A stretch of DNA of 64,000 bases. Origin: Stenopsyche tienmushanensis (lineage: Eukaryota > Arthropoda > Insecta > Trichoptera > Stenopsychidae). The stretch spans positions 1,488,001 to 1,552,000 of the forward strand of contig WACJ01000522.1 of assembly GCA_008973525.1 (NCBI GenBank), given 5' to 3'. The translations under genes were made by a program, and so were the position numbers. The notes beneath the pieces are model-generated. The model searched no databases. It was not told the DNA's origin and worked only from the letters and a program-made list of their open reading frames with translations. Shown here in pieces: positions 1 through 10,553 of the stretch; positions within the stretch are counted from its first letter, which is position 1, and every line of letters begins with the position of its first letter.

Positions 1-670
1 TTCGGTCGCTTTTAATGGGTGCCCTTTGGAAGCCTTAATCGGCCATTAATGACCGGACGGGATTTATACCGGAGCCGAGCCTGCAGGCTTTGTCCCTGCC
101 GAATCATTTCTATGTAATGGAATTAAAATGTAAAGGCCATCGATCATGGAGGCGCACAATGGGGTCTCGTAAGCCGGATGCGTCTCGACGCCCTGGATTA
201 TGTGGAGTAATATCACCAGCACACGGGAATATATCATCCAGGGGGCTCGTCTTCTGCTCGCAAACAAAGCGCGATCAAATATGAAGAGGTGCGAAGCCCA
301 ACCTTTACATTACGCCTATGATGAACAAACGACCCTTTACATTTGCCTCGGAACACTAGTGATTTTACTTTTTAAAGCTTCCCAAAAAAGTCATTTATTT
401 TGAGACGAAATTGGCGACTAGGGAAATAAATAAAGTAATAAAACTAGGGGTTGGATGTCCGGTGATATATTAGCTAAGTTTGGTTGTTAGTGACAAATTT
501 TGAAGAAGATCTCAGTGCCGTTTTTTTCGCGTGTAAAATTTTCCATTTAAAAAAATACACATCTAAACATCTTTTTTTATAAAACATCTAATCGATAAAT
601 AGTGTTTTTTGTAATTTTTCAAAAAATAATTAAATGTATGTTATATTTTAAAGTATTCATATGGCCAATT
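1..670. other. Unassigned; balanced-GC block then AT-rich tail
   Basis: No gene or recognised repeat is visible. The first ~400 bases are noticeably richer in G and C than the rest and look like complex single-copy sequence. Short frames on both strands overlap there without any recognisable protein motif. From ~400 on the sequence is AT-rich with poly-A/T runs. Confidence 0.5.
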
Positions 671-1093
671 TTAACTTCTTGATGAGTACAGTCGCTTATT
701 TGCGATTAAATTCCAGTGATTCAGAAAAAACATTCTGGCACGTTAAATTCGAGGAGAAACAAAGACAGAGTCTTGCACGTTGATTTCGAAGATTGTGAAT
801 AGAAGACAGAGATGGAGAGTGTCTTACATACATCGTACGATTGTATAGATCGATAACCCAAATTTATCAACTAATAATGATAACCCAAATTAATCGATTT
901 CAAGTGTATTGTTAATGTTTACACGAAGAAATTAAGGAATATTGTATGCTATCAACAGTGTTAATTCATTTATATACAAGCTTTATACACGTTGCGCGGT
1001 CCTCGTTTGTAAAGACGATACATGGCGGACATACAAATGTAGCATCTATGTTTAAGTCATTTTAATATTAACTCACTACTCTAATGGTCAAAA
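671..1093 (+). repeat. Family B copy 1 (TTAA-ended, piggyBac-like MITE)
   Basis: Begins with TTAACTTCTTGATGAGTA, close to the left end of other family B copies. The body shares a GACAGAGATGGAGAG purine block, ATTGTATAGATCG, a CAACAGTGTTAA stretch, TACAAGCTT and ACGCTGCGCGGTCCT-like motifs with copies at 6.35, 14.0, 17.3, 20.0 and 29.0 kb. It has no coding capacity. The piggyBac assignment is an inference from the TTAA at several copy ends. Confidence 0.5.
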
Positions 1094-1139
1094 GTAGAAA
1101 CGTTCAATGCACTTTTATTTTTAAAATGTAAATAAAATT

Positions 1140-1400
1140 CTAATCTTTTTGATTTTGTCTGACCTCAAAATTTCACTTGTTTTCATGCCTTCGTGTACGA
1201 GCAAACGAACAATTACGCGTTGCGCAACAGAATATGTTACTTCTCGCCCTCTTTCTTCAGTGACGGCATCAAAAAGCTTATTATCGAATAGAATACGTGT
1301 ATTTCTAATGAAGGGGACAATGTAAAAAAATAAGACACTCCATTTGTATTTTTAAATATTACTAATGAATTTGTATGGCGAAATTCCGGGTTATATTAAT
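1140..1400 (+). repeat. Family G copy 1
   Basis: Shares ~250 bp with 15975-16245, including ACGCGTTGCGCAACAG, the stretch TTTCTTCAGTGACGG, ATCAAAAAGCTT and a downstream GTGTATTTCTAATG. GTTGCGCAAC is a perfect palindrome. No protein motif is seen; the class is unknown. Confidence 0.5.
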
Positions 1401-2874
1401 AAACGTCTCTGCAGTGTGTTTACCTCTACGTTCTATTTTAGCAAAATAATCTCTAATTTTCCATTAGTTATATTTAAGTAATAGATTCCATTAATTTCAT
1501 TATATGGAACTAAACACTTGTAAAGTCGTCTCTTCGCTTAAAAATATGATAATTTTTTGTCCATAGTAAGGCCTTTCTATTTCCTTTTTTTTTGATCGAA
1601 TGATTAGATCCTCAAGGAAATTCTGGCAATTAAAATATTTTCTGTTCTGAAAAAATGAAGGGATGCAATTGAACGTGAATCGTTTTCGGCAAGGGTCGGT
1701 TAGTGCCAGTTGTTGATTACCATATAAGTGAAAATTACAAGCTGAGTTCGTTAAATATGAATAGATATCGATTTTCATGTAGTTCAAGGCGATGAAAACG
1801 TTGTATAGTAGGAAACCATCAACGTTAGAATTGCCTTTTGAGTTGAAAGCTCCAACAAATATGAAATGAAAATAACGCACAGACGTCCATAAATGACATT
1901 ACCAATTTATTTAATTGATCTGTCAAAATTTGGCCAATAAAATATACATTTTTGTATAATAATTGTATTGTATATAATAAATTAAATTCAATAAAATTGT
2001 AAATATTAATAGAATGCTGCAATGAGGTAGTCTTTTTATTTAAATATAATTTTGTGCCCGATTTCATAGTTTTCTATTTAAAAAAATAATAATACGACGA
2101 TAAAAATTGCTGGACGAAGGACGTCCAAGCACTTCGAAGCCAAACTTTCAAGTTTGCCAGCCACGTCCTAGATAGTTTGGGGGTCAAGTATTGTCATGCA
2201 TTAATATTACTTCTTGTGTAAGCCCTCCTCCTCTACAAATTGAATTTAAACTCGGTTTCAGGATGTAATATTAATTTGTTGCCAAACTTTGTAAGTGCAT
2301 CAAGAATGAAAGCCGCGCAGAGTGTATGAAATCAAAATACATCAAGAGGATCGAAAAGTAAACCATTTCTTATCCTATTCATCCTAAACCGATCTTAACC
2401 AGTTAATAATATAACGGCAATATTGAATTTGGTTTCGGTTACCTTAACACTAGACTACAAATCTTATTTAGAACCACATATATACAAATTATGCGTCGTT
2501 TCCATCCAAGGTAATGATAATACAGAACTCAAAATTTTCATATATTTTTTCTAATTACTAGTTTTTCATTATTTTCAATCATATTTTGACAGTAAATTAT
2601 ATAGGGTTAATAAAGGCAATGCTTAGAATTTCATTAAATACCGCCATTGCCCATCTGTATATTTTGCGACTGCATGAAATCGAGGAACATATCGAAGGTG
2701 TCAACCCCTAATTTTTTTATTGTTGTTATAAAATAATATCATTTGCATTCTCCAAGTCTCTCTGAATATCCTCTTCGAATACCTCATCCTCCGAAGCACT
2801 ATCAGAATCTTCTGGAGTATAATCATATTCATTTAGTAAAATATTTGCAAAACACCCTGTATATATTATAATAA
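1401..2874. other. Unassigned AT-rich DNA
   Basis: No gene, terminal repeat or family shared with the rest of the window was recognised. The longest frames on the minus strand (around 1500-2067) need non-ATG starts or have no recognisable motif, and are probably chance. Confidence 0.5.
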
Positions 2875-3307
2875 CTGTAGCGTGGGTGATTTACCGTCCT
2901 TACGTAGTAGCGCTGTTAATCTGAGCAGATTTAATTCGCCAGATTAACAGCGACATCTTTCGTCTCTCTTCGGGTGCAATGTGCTATTTTAACAGCGCCA
3001 TCTCTTGTGGTCCTACGGAGACATTGCACATGCGTACCGACATATCGCTTTTTGCGCGTGCAGTGTTGCTGGTTGGGTAGTGACGCGCAGGAGGCGGAAG
3101 TCGGGAGAGTCGTCGGTTGGCCTTGGCTGCGGGAAGTCGTCCCTCCTGCAGCCAGATCTCTCTTTCGTGTGGAATAACGCCCATCCATTCGTCCAGCAAC
3201 ATCACGGCCTGATAGAAGAACGGACCCGTGTACTAGCACGGCCATCCCGGCGAGCGCGTGAGCCCGGGGAATCTGCCCCCAAGAGCGCCCCCGCCTCAAC
3301 GTTACAG
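2875..3307 (+). repeat. Family A copy 1 (longest; possible solo LTR)
   Basis: Starts CTGTAGCGTGGGTGATTTAC and ends GCCTCAACGTTACAG. Contains a hairpin in which GCGCTGTTAATCTG is followed by CAGATTAACAGCG, then AACAGCGCCATCTCTTGTGG, GACGCGCAGGAGGCGG, CTTGGCTGCGGGAAGTCGTC, and CCATTCGTCCAGCAACATCA. Related copies occur at 6.7, 11.7, 32.3, 37.5, 56.1 and 63.1 kb. TGT...ACA termini and an AATAAA in other copies fit a solo LTR, but no flanking duplication is visible here. The rough CTGTARCGT similarity of both ends would also fit a small DNA transposon. Confidence 0.65.
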
Positions 3308-4319
3308 TATCAAAATAGCAGCATTTACCAATGCGATACGACCTTGGACCTTGGTAGCGAAATACTTAAATCGAAAACGCAAAGCGCTTAACTCACGCCT
3401 TAAAAAGATATTAACAATATTTGTCAGCGTACACGATATTATGATGTAGATTTGTGGTTTAGCGATTTGTGGATTATTTTCGAAGTTTCTGGAAGTTCTC
3501 TAAAATCCCAGAGATACAGACGCGATCTTGATAAATGTGTCATAAAAATCAAATAATCTGTAACTATGCTTACATCATTTTTTCGTTCTTAATATTCGTA
3601 TATTTTTCTTATAGCAATACCATACATTGATTGTGAAGAAACTCTTACCAGAATTCCAACGCATTTTATTTTTGTATAATTATCATCCTTTGATGAGTAT
3701 GCGCTCACTTGTTGAGTCCACATTTGAGTGATTGAGTGCAACCCTCCATAGAGCTTTATTTACAATGATGTGCTTATATTTCTAATACAATATTATTATT
3801 CATACGCCTTTTATCATAAGTTGTACAGTTATAAAATGTAATAATTGATACAATATATAATATTTTGATAAGAAAAATTCGTTTGGCAAAATTGAAGTAA
3901 TAGTTTTTATTCCTAATGTATTTATGTAGGCGGTGCTTTCAGTTTTGAAACATCCTAACAAAATTGCCCTGAGATGTGCATTTAGAGTTGATGGTCTTAA
4001 TTTCGAAAATGGCACAGCATCCTGAGACTAATGGTTTATATTCGAACCGTCTTATTGTGTTATATCCTTTTAATGGACAGAGACTTCCCCAGAGATGGGA
4101 GTTTTTAATGTTGTGGTTTCCCGTTACTTCTCGCGTAGAATATAACTGGGATACGGCTGTTGGGATATGCGAATATAGATGGAAAAAAATCTACTATAAT
4201 ATTGCAAAACTTTGTATTTCATTTTTTTTACTTAAATAATAAATGTGATCTATGTTACAGTATTGATCGTTGAAAATTTCGATACCGAAATAACTCTAAA
4301 TGATTAATCATAATGTGCT
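3308..4319. other. Unassigned; one family B-like end
   Basis: AT-rich. CCTTTGATGAGTATGCGCTC near 3688-3707 matches the left terminal repeat of family B without an adjacent body, so it is a fragment or a solo end. A frame at 3976-4239 has no recognisable domain. Confidence 0.4.
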
Positions 4320-4450
4320 ACGAAAGTAGTCACAAACGTACCCGCCAGTGGCCACAATGTCTGTGTGCCCGACCAGTCCGCTTTTCGGACCGCTGATACG
4401 AAGAATGAACGCCTCGCAATCGGACGCTATGCCCGAACATGTCCACAGAA
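4320..4450 (+). repeat. Family F copy 1 (palindromic repeat)
   Basis: Contains the hairpin GTCCG-CTTTT-CGGAC at 4376-4390, preceded by GGCCACAATGTCTGTGTGCC and followed by CTGATACGAAGAATGA and GCCTCGCAATCGGAC. The same arrangement occurs at 32.0 and 59.8 kb, and inverted and worn at 53.7 kb. No coding potential is seen. Confidence 0.55.
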
Positions 4451-5783
4451 TATCATATGGGTCCATAAACAATAGACTGAAAGGGTAGAATCGGCGTCAG
4501 TTTTTGGGATGCGCGTGGGAAAATTTTTACTGTAAACAGGATATCAAAGTTTTTTTCCAAAATTTTTACGACGTTCTCGTACATCCAAAATATACATGTT
4601 ATAAGGCAATCATAATGTGCTTTTACAGCTAAAATGAATTTATATGCTTGTAGAGCACTTCTTGTACGATTTTTAATCATGTGTATTGAATAAGACTGTA
4701 ATTGCAGTATTGAGATTCGCAGTAATCTAGCTGATTAATTCTTGTTTTAAAGGTTTACTGCAGGTGGTAAATGCAACACATTCAACCAGACCTGTTGAGC
4801 TCATTTATGAGCTTTCGCTATTCATGTTTGAAGATATAGCTTCTGTAGCTGGCAAAGGACGTGCCTGGAAACTAAATTAACTATTCTGCAGTGCAGCGTC
4901 AACATCAGCACCTGCTGAAACTTCCACAACGTAAAATGAATATAATCTATACGTTTTAGCAGAATCTCTACGACAAATTTTGGTTTTTCCTTTTTAATAT
5001 ACCTACTGAATCATAAAATATGGCATACATTTAAACGAGATGAAAAACGCCATAATAATTTTCAATCCGAATACTAAAATTTTAATTAAATCCGATTTCG
5101 TTAGTTGATCAACGATTGAGTTTTTCGAACGAGATTTGTTCGAAATGAAGTGTCAAAAACTCTTAAGAAGTTTTGACAAGTGACTAAAATTCATTTTTTC
5201 TCATGATTTATTTTGGTCCTACAAATCAAACTTTTCAAAGTTTCAAACTTAACCATAAATTATATTTTTTACACGTTTAAAAACTTAAAAAAAGGAGCGC
5301 TGTATAAGCAAATCGGCTTATCAAAATGTATTGCCGTCGATGCATTGTATCTGTCCCCGTAATTAACGTACATTTTTAAATGTATCGAGTTTATGGAAAT
5401 GAAACGGCCACATACAATGATTTATTAGCCGGTCCCGTAAATGTTTACGCCAGACCTGAATTAACATAAAACCGGGATCGTATCCGAAAAGCAAAGGGGC
5501 GGTTTAAATAAGTAAGGTATTCTTATATTAAACAAAATGAGAGTGGTGGTTTCGTGGGTTCAGATATCGAGTTGAGCTGGAAAAAAGCTTCCAATTCCGA
5601 ATAAAAATATTTTATTACATCTATGGTATTTACATGAATAAAATTTAACAAAACAATAAAAATCTTCAGACATTTCGATCTCCTTTAAAGACAATATCCA
5701 AAATATATTATAGGGCTCACCATACCAAATGATATACCAAATAATACTTATCCTATATATTCGGAGCGAAATAGAGACTCACT
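4451..5783. other. Unassigned DNA
   Basis: No gene or shared repeat recognised. The part at 5290-5520 is somewhat less AT-rich. Nothing else is distinguishable by eye. Confidence 0.45.
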
Positions 5784-6458
5784 TAACCCGTTGATGAGGA
5801 ATTCCGCATATGCTGCGAATGAACTCGAGTGATAAAGAAAGAGTATTTTCGTACATTGAGTGCGGAGATTAATTAATCGGAGATGGAGACCGAGAGAATG
5901 TCTTGCGTCTCATCATAAACTCGTACATCGATCGTGAGGTCATGTTGTAAAGTTATCCCTACACATATACATATTTTCAAATATTACGAAAATCCATCCA
6001 TCTTTTTTAAACAAGTTTTTAAAAAAAATCGGAATTGAATTTTTTATCTCACAGAAAAAATACACCTGAAGGCTACTTAATCGAGACATTTTCGCCGAAA
6101 TCTGGACGCTTGGAAACAATGGCATAACTACTAATTGGCGAGCATAGGTGACGCCTAGTGGCAATAACTATCTAATCAATGTATACATATAAACAGTACA
6201 TATATGTTTTTCAAATTGGTAAATTAAACCTTCCCCACCGGTGATGTATTTACTACACCTCGACTCTAATAATGGGAATATCGATATGAAATATAATAGA
6301 TACGGGGTTCAGAATTTTTGTATTCCTCCGTAATATGATTACGAATCACATCAACAGTGTTAAGGTTCATTTATTGATATACAAGCTTCACTCACGCTGC
6401 GCGGTTCTATGAGAAAAGTAAATTTGTGTGGACGATAAATGGTGAATATACGAATGTA
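5784..6458 (+). repeat. Family B copy 2, interrupted by a family C fragment
   Basis: Left end TTAACCCGTTGATGAGGAAT followed by CGCATATG and a GTACATCGAT-like stretch, as in 17283-17822 and 55760-56075. The right part (6352-6458) carries CAACAGTGTTAAGG, ATACAAGCTT, CACGCTGCGCGGTTC and GACGATAAATGGTG. Between them lies an inverted family C fragment (6052-6352), which must have been added later. Confidence 0.55.
6052..6352 (-). repeat. Family C fragment (hAT-derived)
   Basis: On the minus strand it matches the family C bodies at 20.9, 27.0 and 40.3 kb: GGAATACAAAAATTCTGAAC, CATATCGATATTCCCATTAT, GTGTAGTAAATACATCACCG, ACGCCTAGTGGCAATAACT on the plus strand, and ATTTCGGCGAAAATGTCTCG. The CCCGGGATC-rich terminus is missing, so it is truncated. 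Confidence 0.7.
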
Positions 6459-6689
6459 CACATGTGGATTAATGACTTACATGGGTTTTCAAAGCGTTTT
6501 TTTTAAATATAATAATAGCAATATTTTCAACAAAATTTAAAGCATATCAAAGAGATACAATTAAACAATATTTTATTTAAAAAAAATTCAAGCATTGAGA
6601 CTTGGCTTTCGAAATCCTTACATAAAAATGTGCTCGCGGTAAATCAAAATATTTTCAGTTAGTAAATGAATACAGCTTTTATGGGACTG

Positions 6690-6998
6690 TACCGTATGCG
6701 ATTTACCATCCCCACGTATTAGCGCTGTTAATCTGAGCAGATTTAATTCACCAGATTAACAGCGACATCTTCCGTCTCTCTTCAGGTGCAATGTGCTATT
6801 TTAACAGCGCCATCTCTTGTGGTCCTACGGAGACATTGCACCTGCATGCCGACATATCGCTTTTTGCGCGTGCAACGTTGTCAATTGGGCAGTTACGCGC
6901 AGGAGGCGAGAGTCGGGAGAATCGTCGGTTAGCCTTGGCTGCGGGAAGTCGTCCCTCCTGCGGCCAGATCTCTCTCGCTCCCTCTCTCTCTATGATTA
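6690..6998 (+). repeat. Family A copy 2, 3'-truncated
   Basis: Matches 2875-3165 closely from CTGTACCGTATGCGATTTAC through the GCGCTGTTAATCTG hairpin to CAGATCTCTCTCGCTCCC, then stops. Beyond ~6998 the sequence is unrelated to family A. Confidence 0.7.
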
Positions 6999-8844
6999 AG
7001 CTACGAATCCAACAACTTAATAGCGGGACTACTTACAGATATACCATATATTGCCGTATTAAGAAGTATGCAAAATTTCAGTCATTTTTGAGAAATCGTG
7101 TCCATCGATTTCGTTTTGAGAGTTTTGAGAAAAAAGTAATGGAATTTTTAAAGGCCCCTTCCCCTACAAGTTTATTCCGATTGACTTGATATTTTGGGAA
7201 TATATTCTTGACATTTTGTACTATTGGATAAGTTTTAAAAAAATCAAAATTCATAAAACCTTAGCATTTTAAGTCGAAGTTTAATCATTAGTCTCACAGA
7301 CTACAGACTTGACATCTATGTGTATGCCCGAATCATTTAATCATCATGTAATATGTAATGATAGTGTAACTTGAAAATATGATTAGTGATATAGGGTTAA
7401 AACAGCGAGTGCGCCATGAGAAATAGAAAATATATTTGGTCATAATTTTACATAGTTAACATGGTCAAATGTGATATTATGATACTTAAATTGAATAAAA
7501 ACAGTGTTTTAAATTTGCAACACTTGGTCTAAAGTACTCGTTTATGTAATATGTGACGTATTACTTGGTTAAGCTTTCAAGTTCACTTAAATTTTATATT
7601 CCGCTTTTAGTGAGTCGCACATAGCGGACGTCAAGGATCTCATTGAAAAATGGAATGCAGAAATGCTAAATAAATCCCCTGTTCTGAGAGTGAAGGGTTT
7701 TCGAGCTTTATGAAATATGAATAGGGATTAACTCCGGTTTTCGGTCGCTTGAGTCGATTCAGTGTCTCATTTTAAAAAATTCACGAAACAATGCACTCGC
7801 GAGGAAACGCAATCCGCAGCCAGAGCCAGCCCTATATTCGGCATCCGTCGCAAAACTCCGGCGATAAATTTCAATTTTCACATTCGGTCGGCATTATCCA
7901 GTTTTGCGGAACTAATCTTTCGGAATGAACACAGTTCCACTTTCTGTACACAGTTTTTCTTCCTGTCTCTAATTCTGGCCGTACGCGCGCGGAAAATGTT
8001 TTCCACGGAAATATTCTCCATTTTTTTCCTCCCCATCCACCTTTGCCCTCGCAGCGACTCGGCTATTGTGGCGAAGTGATTTGTAGAGTTGTTTTTTTGG
8101 TTCGAGGCGCTTAAAGCCGATCGTTTCTTTTGCCGTAGCCAAATAATGTCCGCGAAAACAGTCCTCCGCTATTTGGGCCGTTGTCTTTGCGAACTTTCCT
8201 AATATCCTGATTATATTCATAGAACTTTTCATGCGTGAACGATTACAGAGCGAACAAACACAGACAGAGACGAACGCATATTTCTTCCCGCGAGTGCAAG
8301 CGAGACGACGTCGTCCTTTGATTTAGCTCCCTATAAAACAATGATAATAAATTTCCGATCAAATAATTGACGAGCAGGCATTGATTCATGCACGGAAAAT
8401 TTACAAAATTGCTGATAAATCGCGATTTCTCTTCAACGAATCATATCACTATAACCTATAGTCATTTCATACGAACGAAGCAAGCATGAGAACATTTTAA
8501 TCATGCATCAAGAATCTTGGGATTTTGATAAAAGGTGATTAAAAGGATGCATATAGAGCGGAAAATTTTAATTTTCCGGTGCTAATAGTTTGTATGGCAA
8601 TCATTCATTTTTATGCAGCAAATTATGATCGATTCAGATTTATACAAACATTCATGTTATAAAAGCATATTTATACAGGTGTTTTTCACATCGACCAACA
8701 AAAATTTTGTGGGGATTTCACCTTAAAATCTGTGGTTGTAACAGCACGACATAATTGTTTTTATAATATATTTTGTGATCTAAATAAATCATTATTTTAT
8801 ACAATTGCTTTAAAGGAAATATTTTTTAAGTTTTCAAGAACAAT
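6999..8844. other. Unassigned; includes a balanced-GC block
   Basis: No gene recognised. 7740-8330 is clearly less AT-rich than its surroundings, with open frames on both strands (7762-8079 plus, 7969-8232 minus) that lack any known motif. Its composition resembles single-copy or regulatory DNA more than the repeats, but function is not shown. Confidence 0.45.
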
Positions 8845-8935
8845 AGGGCAAGTCCCCAGACAAAGAAATCCAGTAGTGTCAGATCTGGAGAGCGTACGAG
8901 CCAAGGAATAGGGCTCATCCCCAAACAAAGATGTA
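8845..8935 (-). pseudogene. Transposase fragment (DDE, SPDLTPLDFF type), family H copy 1
   Basis: The minus strand reads PIPWLVRSPDLTLLDFFVWG without a stop. This is the signature around the last catalytic acidic residue of an insect mariner-like DDE transposase; related proteins have SPDLTPLDFFLWG here. Only ~30 residues remain, with no upstream catalytic motifs. The same peptide occurs at 45.2, 45.5 and 48.5 kb, in each case associated with a partial tandem duplication. The protein would have cut and joined transposon ends in the nucleus; this piece cannot. Confidence 0.7.
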
Positions 8936-9070
8936 AAAGGTATAACGATTTAAAGGCAAAATTTTGGGGTTTTTTCAAAATGTTGAAAAAAAATCAATTT
9001 CGAATAAACTGACACTTAGGACATAGGACCTATGTGTGAAACGTAGTAAATGACCCCTTAACCTTCATTT
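8936..9070. repeat. AT-rich tail shared with 48850-48985
   Basis: Contains AATTTAAAGG-like, TTTTTCAAAATGTTGAAAAA, AACTGACACTTAGGACATAG and TATGTGTGAAA, repeated in the same order at 48850-48985 beside another SPDLTPLDFF fragment. It is probably the non-coding part of the same element (family H). Confidence 0.55.
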
Positions 9071-9297
9071 AAAAAAATCGGATTTGAATCTCATCTATTC
9101 GAGTACGTGGGTGACAATTGGCATTATCTGGGTGAGCCGAAGCGGGAGTCCTTATTGCATTAGGACCAATTTTTAAAAATGTTGCAACGCATCTTTAGAT
9201 ATTGAAAATGAATTTAAAAAAATGATATCAAAGAGAATGGCTATCGAAACAATTTACACACTCAGACAGGACTATCTATAAACTATAGATTTACAAC
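9071..9297. other. Unassigned
   Basis: No recognised feature between the family H tail and the Helitron-like repeat. Confidence 0.4.
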
Positions 9298-10230
9298 AAT
9301 CTTATATATAAAAATTAATATATGTTTGTTCGTTTGTAATCCGGGCGAGTGTTAGACTCCACGATGCCCACCCATAAAATCCCACGGGGAGGGGGGAGCC
9401 AACTCTACGCCCATGGGCAACGGTTGAACCCCTGGGGTAATTATGTGAAGTAGAAGGTGTGCGAAAGTTGGATGTGCTGCGCACCCATAAAGGGGTGTGT
9501 GGAACAGCCGATTACAGTAGTTGGTAGAGATTATGTCAAAGACTCACCACTATCCTCAACAGCCTAGACAAACAGGGAAGAACGGTTTTAGGCTGTTAGA
9601 ACGGCAACTCGTCTCCTGTGGCTAGGTACTAAGAATGACCGAACCGATCCGGGTACCATTGGAAAGAGGTATCCCCTGCAGACCGTCATCTGCGGCAGCC
9701 CCCTTCAAACTGAGGTTGGACTCGTGTTGGCAGTGAATCCACGAAAGTAAATTCCTTGATTTTAGCTTAGCCTTATTCCTTCCTCCTCCATCGCACCTTC
9801 AGGTGCATAAGGTCTGAAGCTGGTGTTTCCTGCGGAAACCTTGCCTCCTCTGGAGGGCGTGAAGCAAAAGGGGTGTTAAATGATCAGAGGAAAATAATCT
9901 TTGTGTGGCTAGACCGGGGTAACCCGAAACAGACCATACAACAGCGCAGGAAATGAATTTGATTAATAATGAATCCAGTCAGTCGCTGTCTGATGTCTGT
10001 CGTTTGTTCGTATGTAATGCGCTGCCATACCGTTCATCAAATTGCAATAAAACTTCGTGTGCTTATCGCTAAGAATTGCGCGAGTAACATAAGAATAGTG
10101 TAATATATAAAAATTAATATTTGTTTGTTCGTATTTAATGCGCTGCCATATCGTTCATCTGATTGCAATAAAATTTTGTCGACTTACTGTTTATACTTGC
10201 GGGGATAAAATAAGTATAGTAAAAATATTG
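9298..10230 (+). mobile_element. Helitron-like tandem head repeat, split by family E
   Basis: A ~126-bp monomer (TATATAAAAATTAATATTTG, TTTGTTCGTATTTAATGCGC, TGCCATACCGTTCAT, TTGCAATAAAACTT) occurs about twice in tandem once the family E insertion (9341-10001) is removed. The same monomers are repeated in reverse at 50.7-51.05 kb. The TATATATAAAAAT head resembles 5' ends of insect Helitron-type elements, but no rolling-circle protein and no clear 3' hairpin are present here. The class is inferred. Confidence 0.45.
9341..10001. mobile_element. Family E element copy 1, with 17-bp target duplication
   Basis: A 661-bp GC-rich insertion that begins CCGGGCGAGTGTTAGACTCC and ends CGCTGTCTGATGTCTGTC. 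It is flanked by GTTTGTTCGTTTGTAAT (9324-9340) and GTTTGTTCGTATGTAAT (10002-10018), a 17-bp direct duplication with one mismatch. A second copy at 61593-62116 has matching ends and its own duplication. It has no terminal inverted repeats, poly-A tail or open frame. Long, length-variable duplications point to target-primed (LINE or SINE type) insertion, probably a non-autonomous element; the family is unknown to me. Confidence 0.75.
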
Positions 10231-10553
10231 TTTGTACGCCGGGTAATCACTATAATTAAATAATATTGCATAAATAATGATAATTTCTCCACTCACTCTA
10301 AAAAATCCTATTTTATAGGTACGATATTTTAACACTTTGATGAGTATACCCGCACATGTGGCATGCAGCGCTTCATAATTAATTGCTTTGGAATGGGCGT
10401 TTATATATAAGTTTTTTATGATAAAATAAACATGCTAATCAAATCGACCGTTTTCAAACATATCCATTCAGAAGGTTTTGGAGTCAACTCTTGCGATTCT
10501 TTATCGAATCAGACGCCAATAAAGCAATCTATTTGTCAGACGAGCTCTATAAA
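10231..10553. other. Unassigned; solo family B-type end
   Basis: TTAACACTTTGATGAGTATA at 10329-10348 matches the family B terminal repeat, followed by CCGCACATG, with no body behind it. The rest is AT-rich. The reading frame described next is open upstream to ~10425. Confidence 0.4.

Noticed and set aside
1500..2067. Overlapping minus-strand open frames (126 and 80 codons)
   Set aside because: No recognisable motif; the longer needs a GTG start, which is not expected in a eukaryotic nuclear gene. Composition explains them.
9420..9440. CGGTTGAACCCC in family E as a possible RNA polymerase III B box
   Set aside because: It deviates from GGTTCRANNCC by a missing base and no convincing A box precedes it, so a tRNA-derived SINE is not supported.
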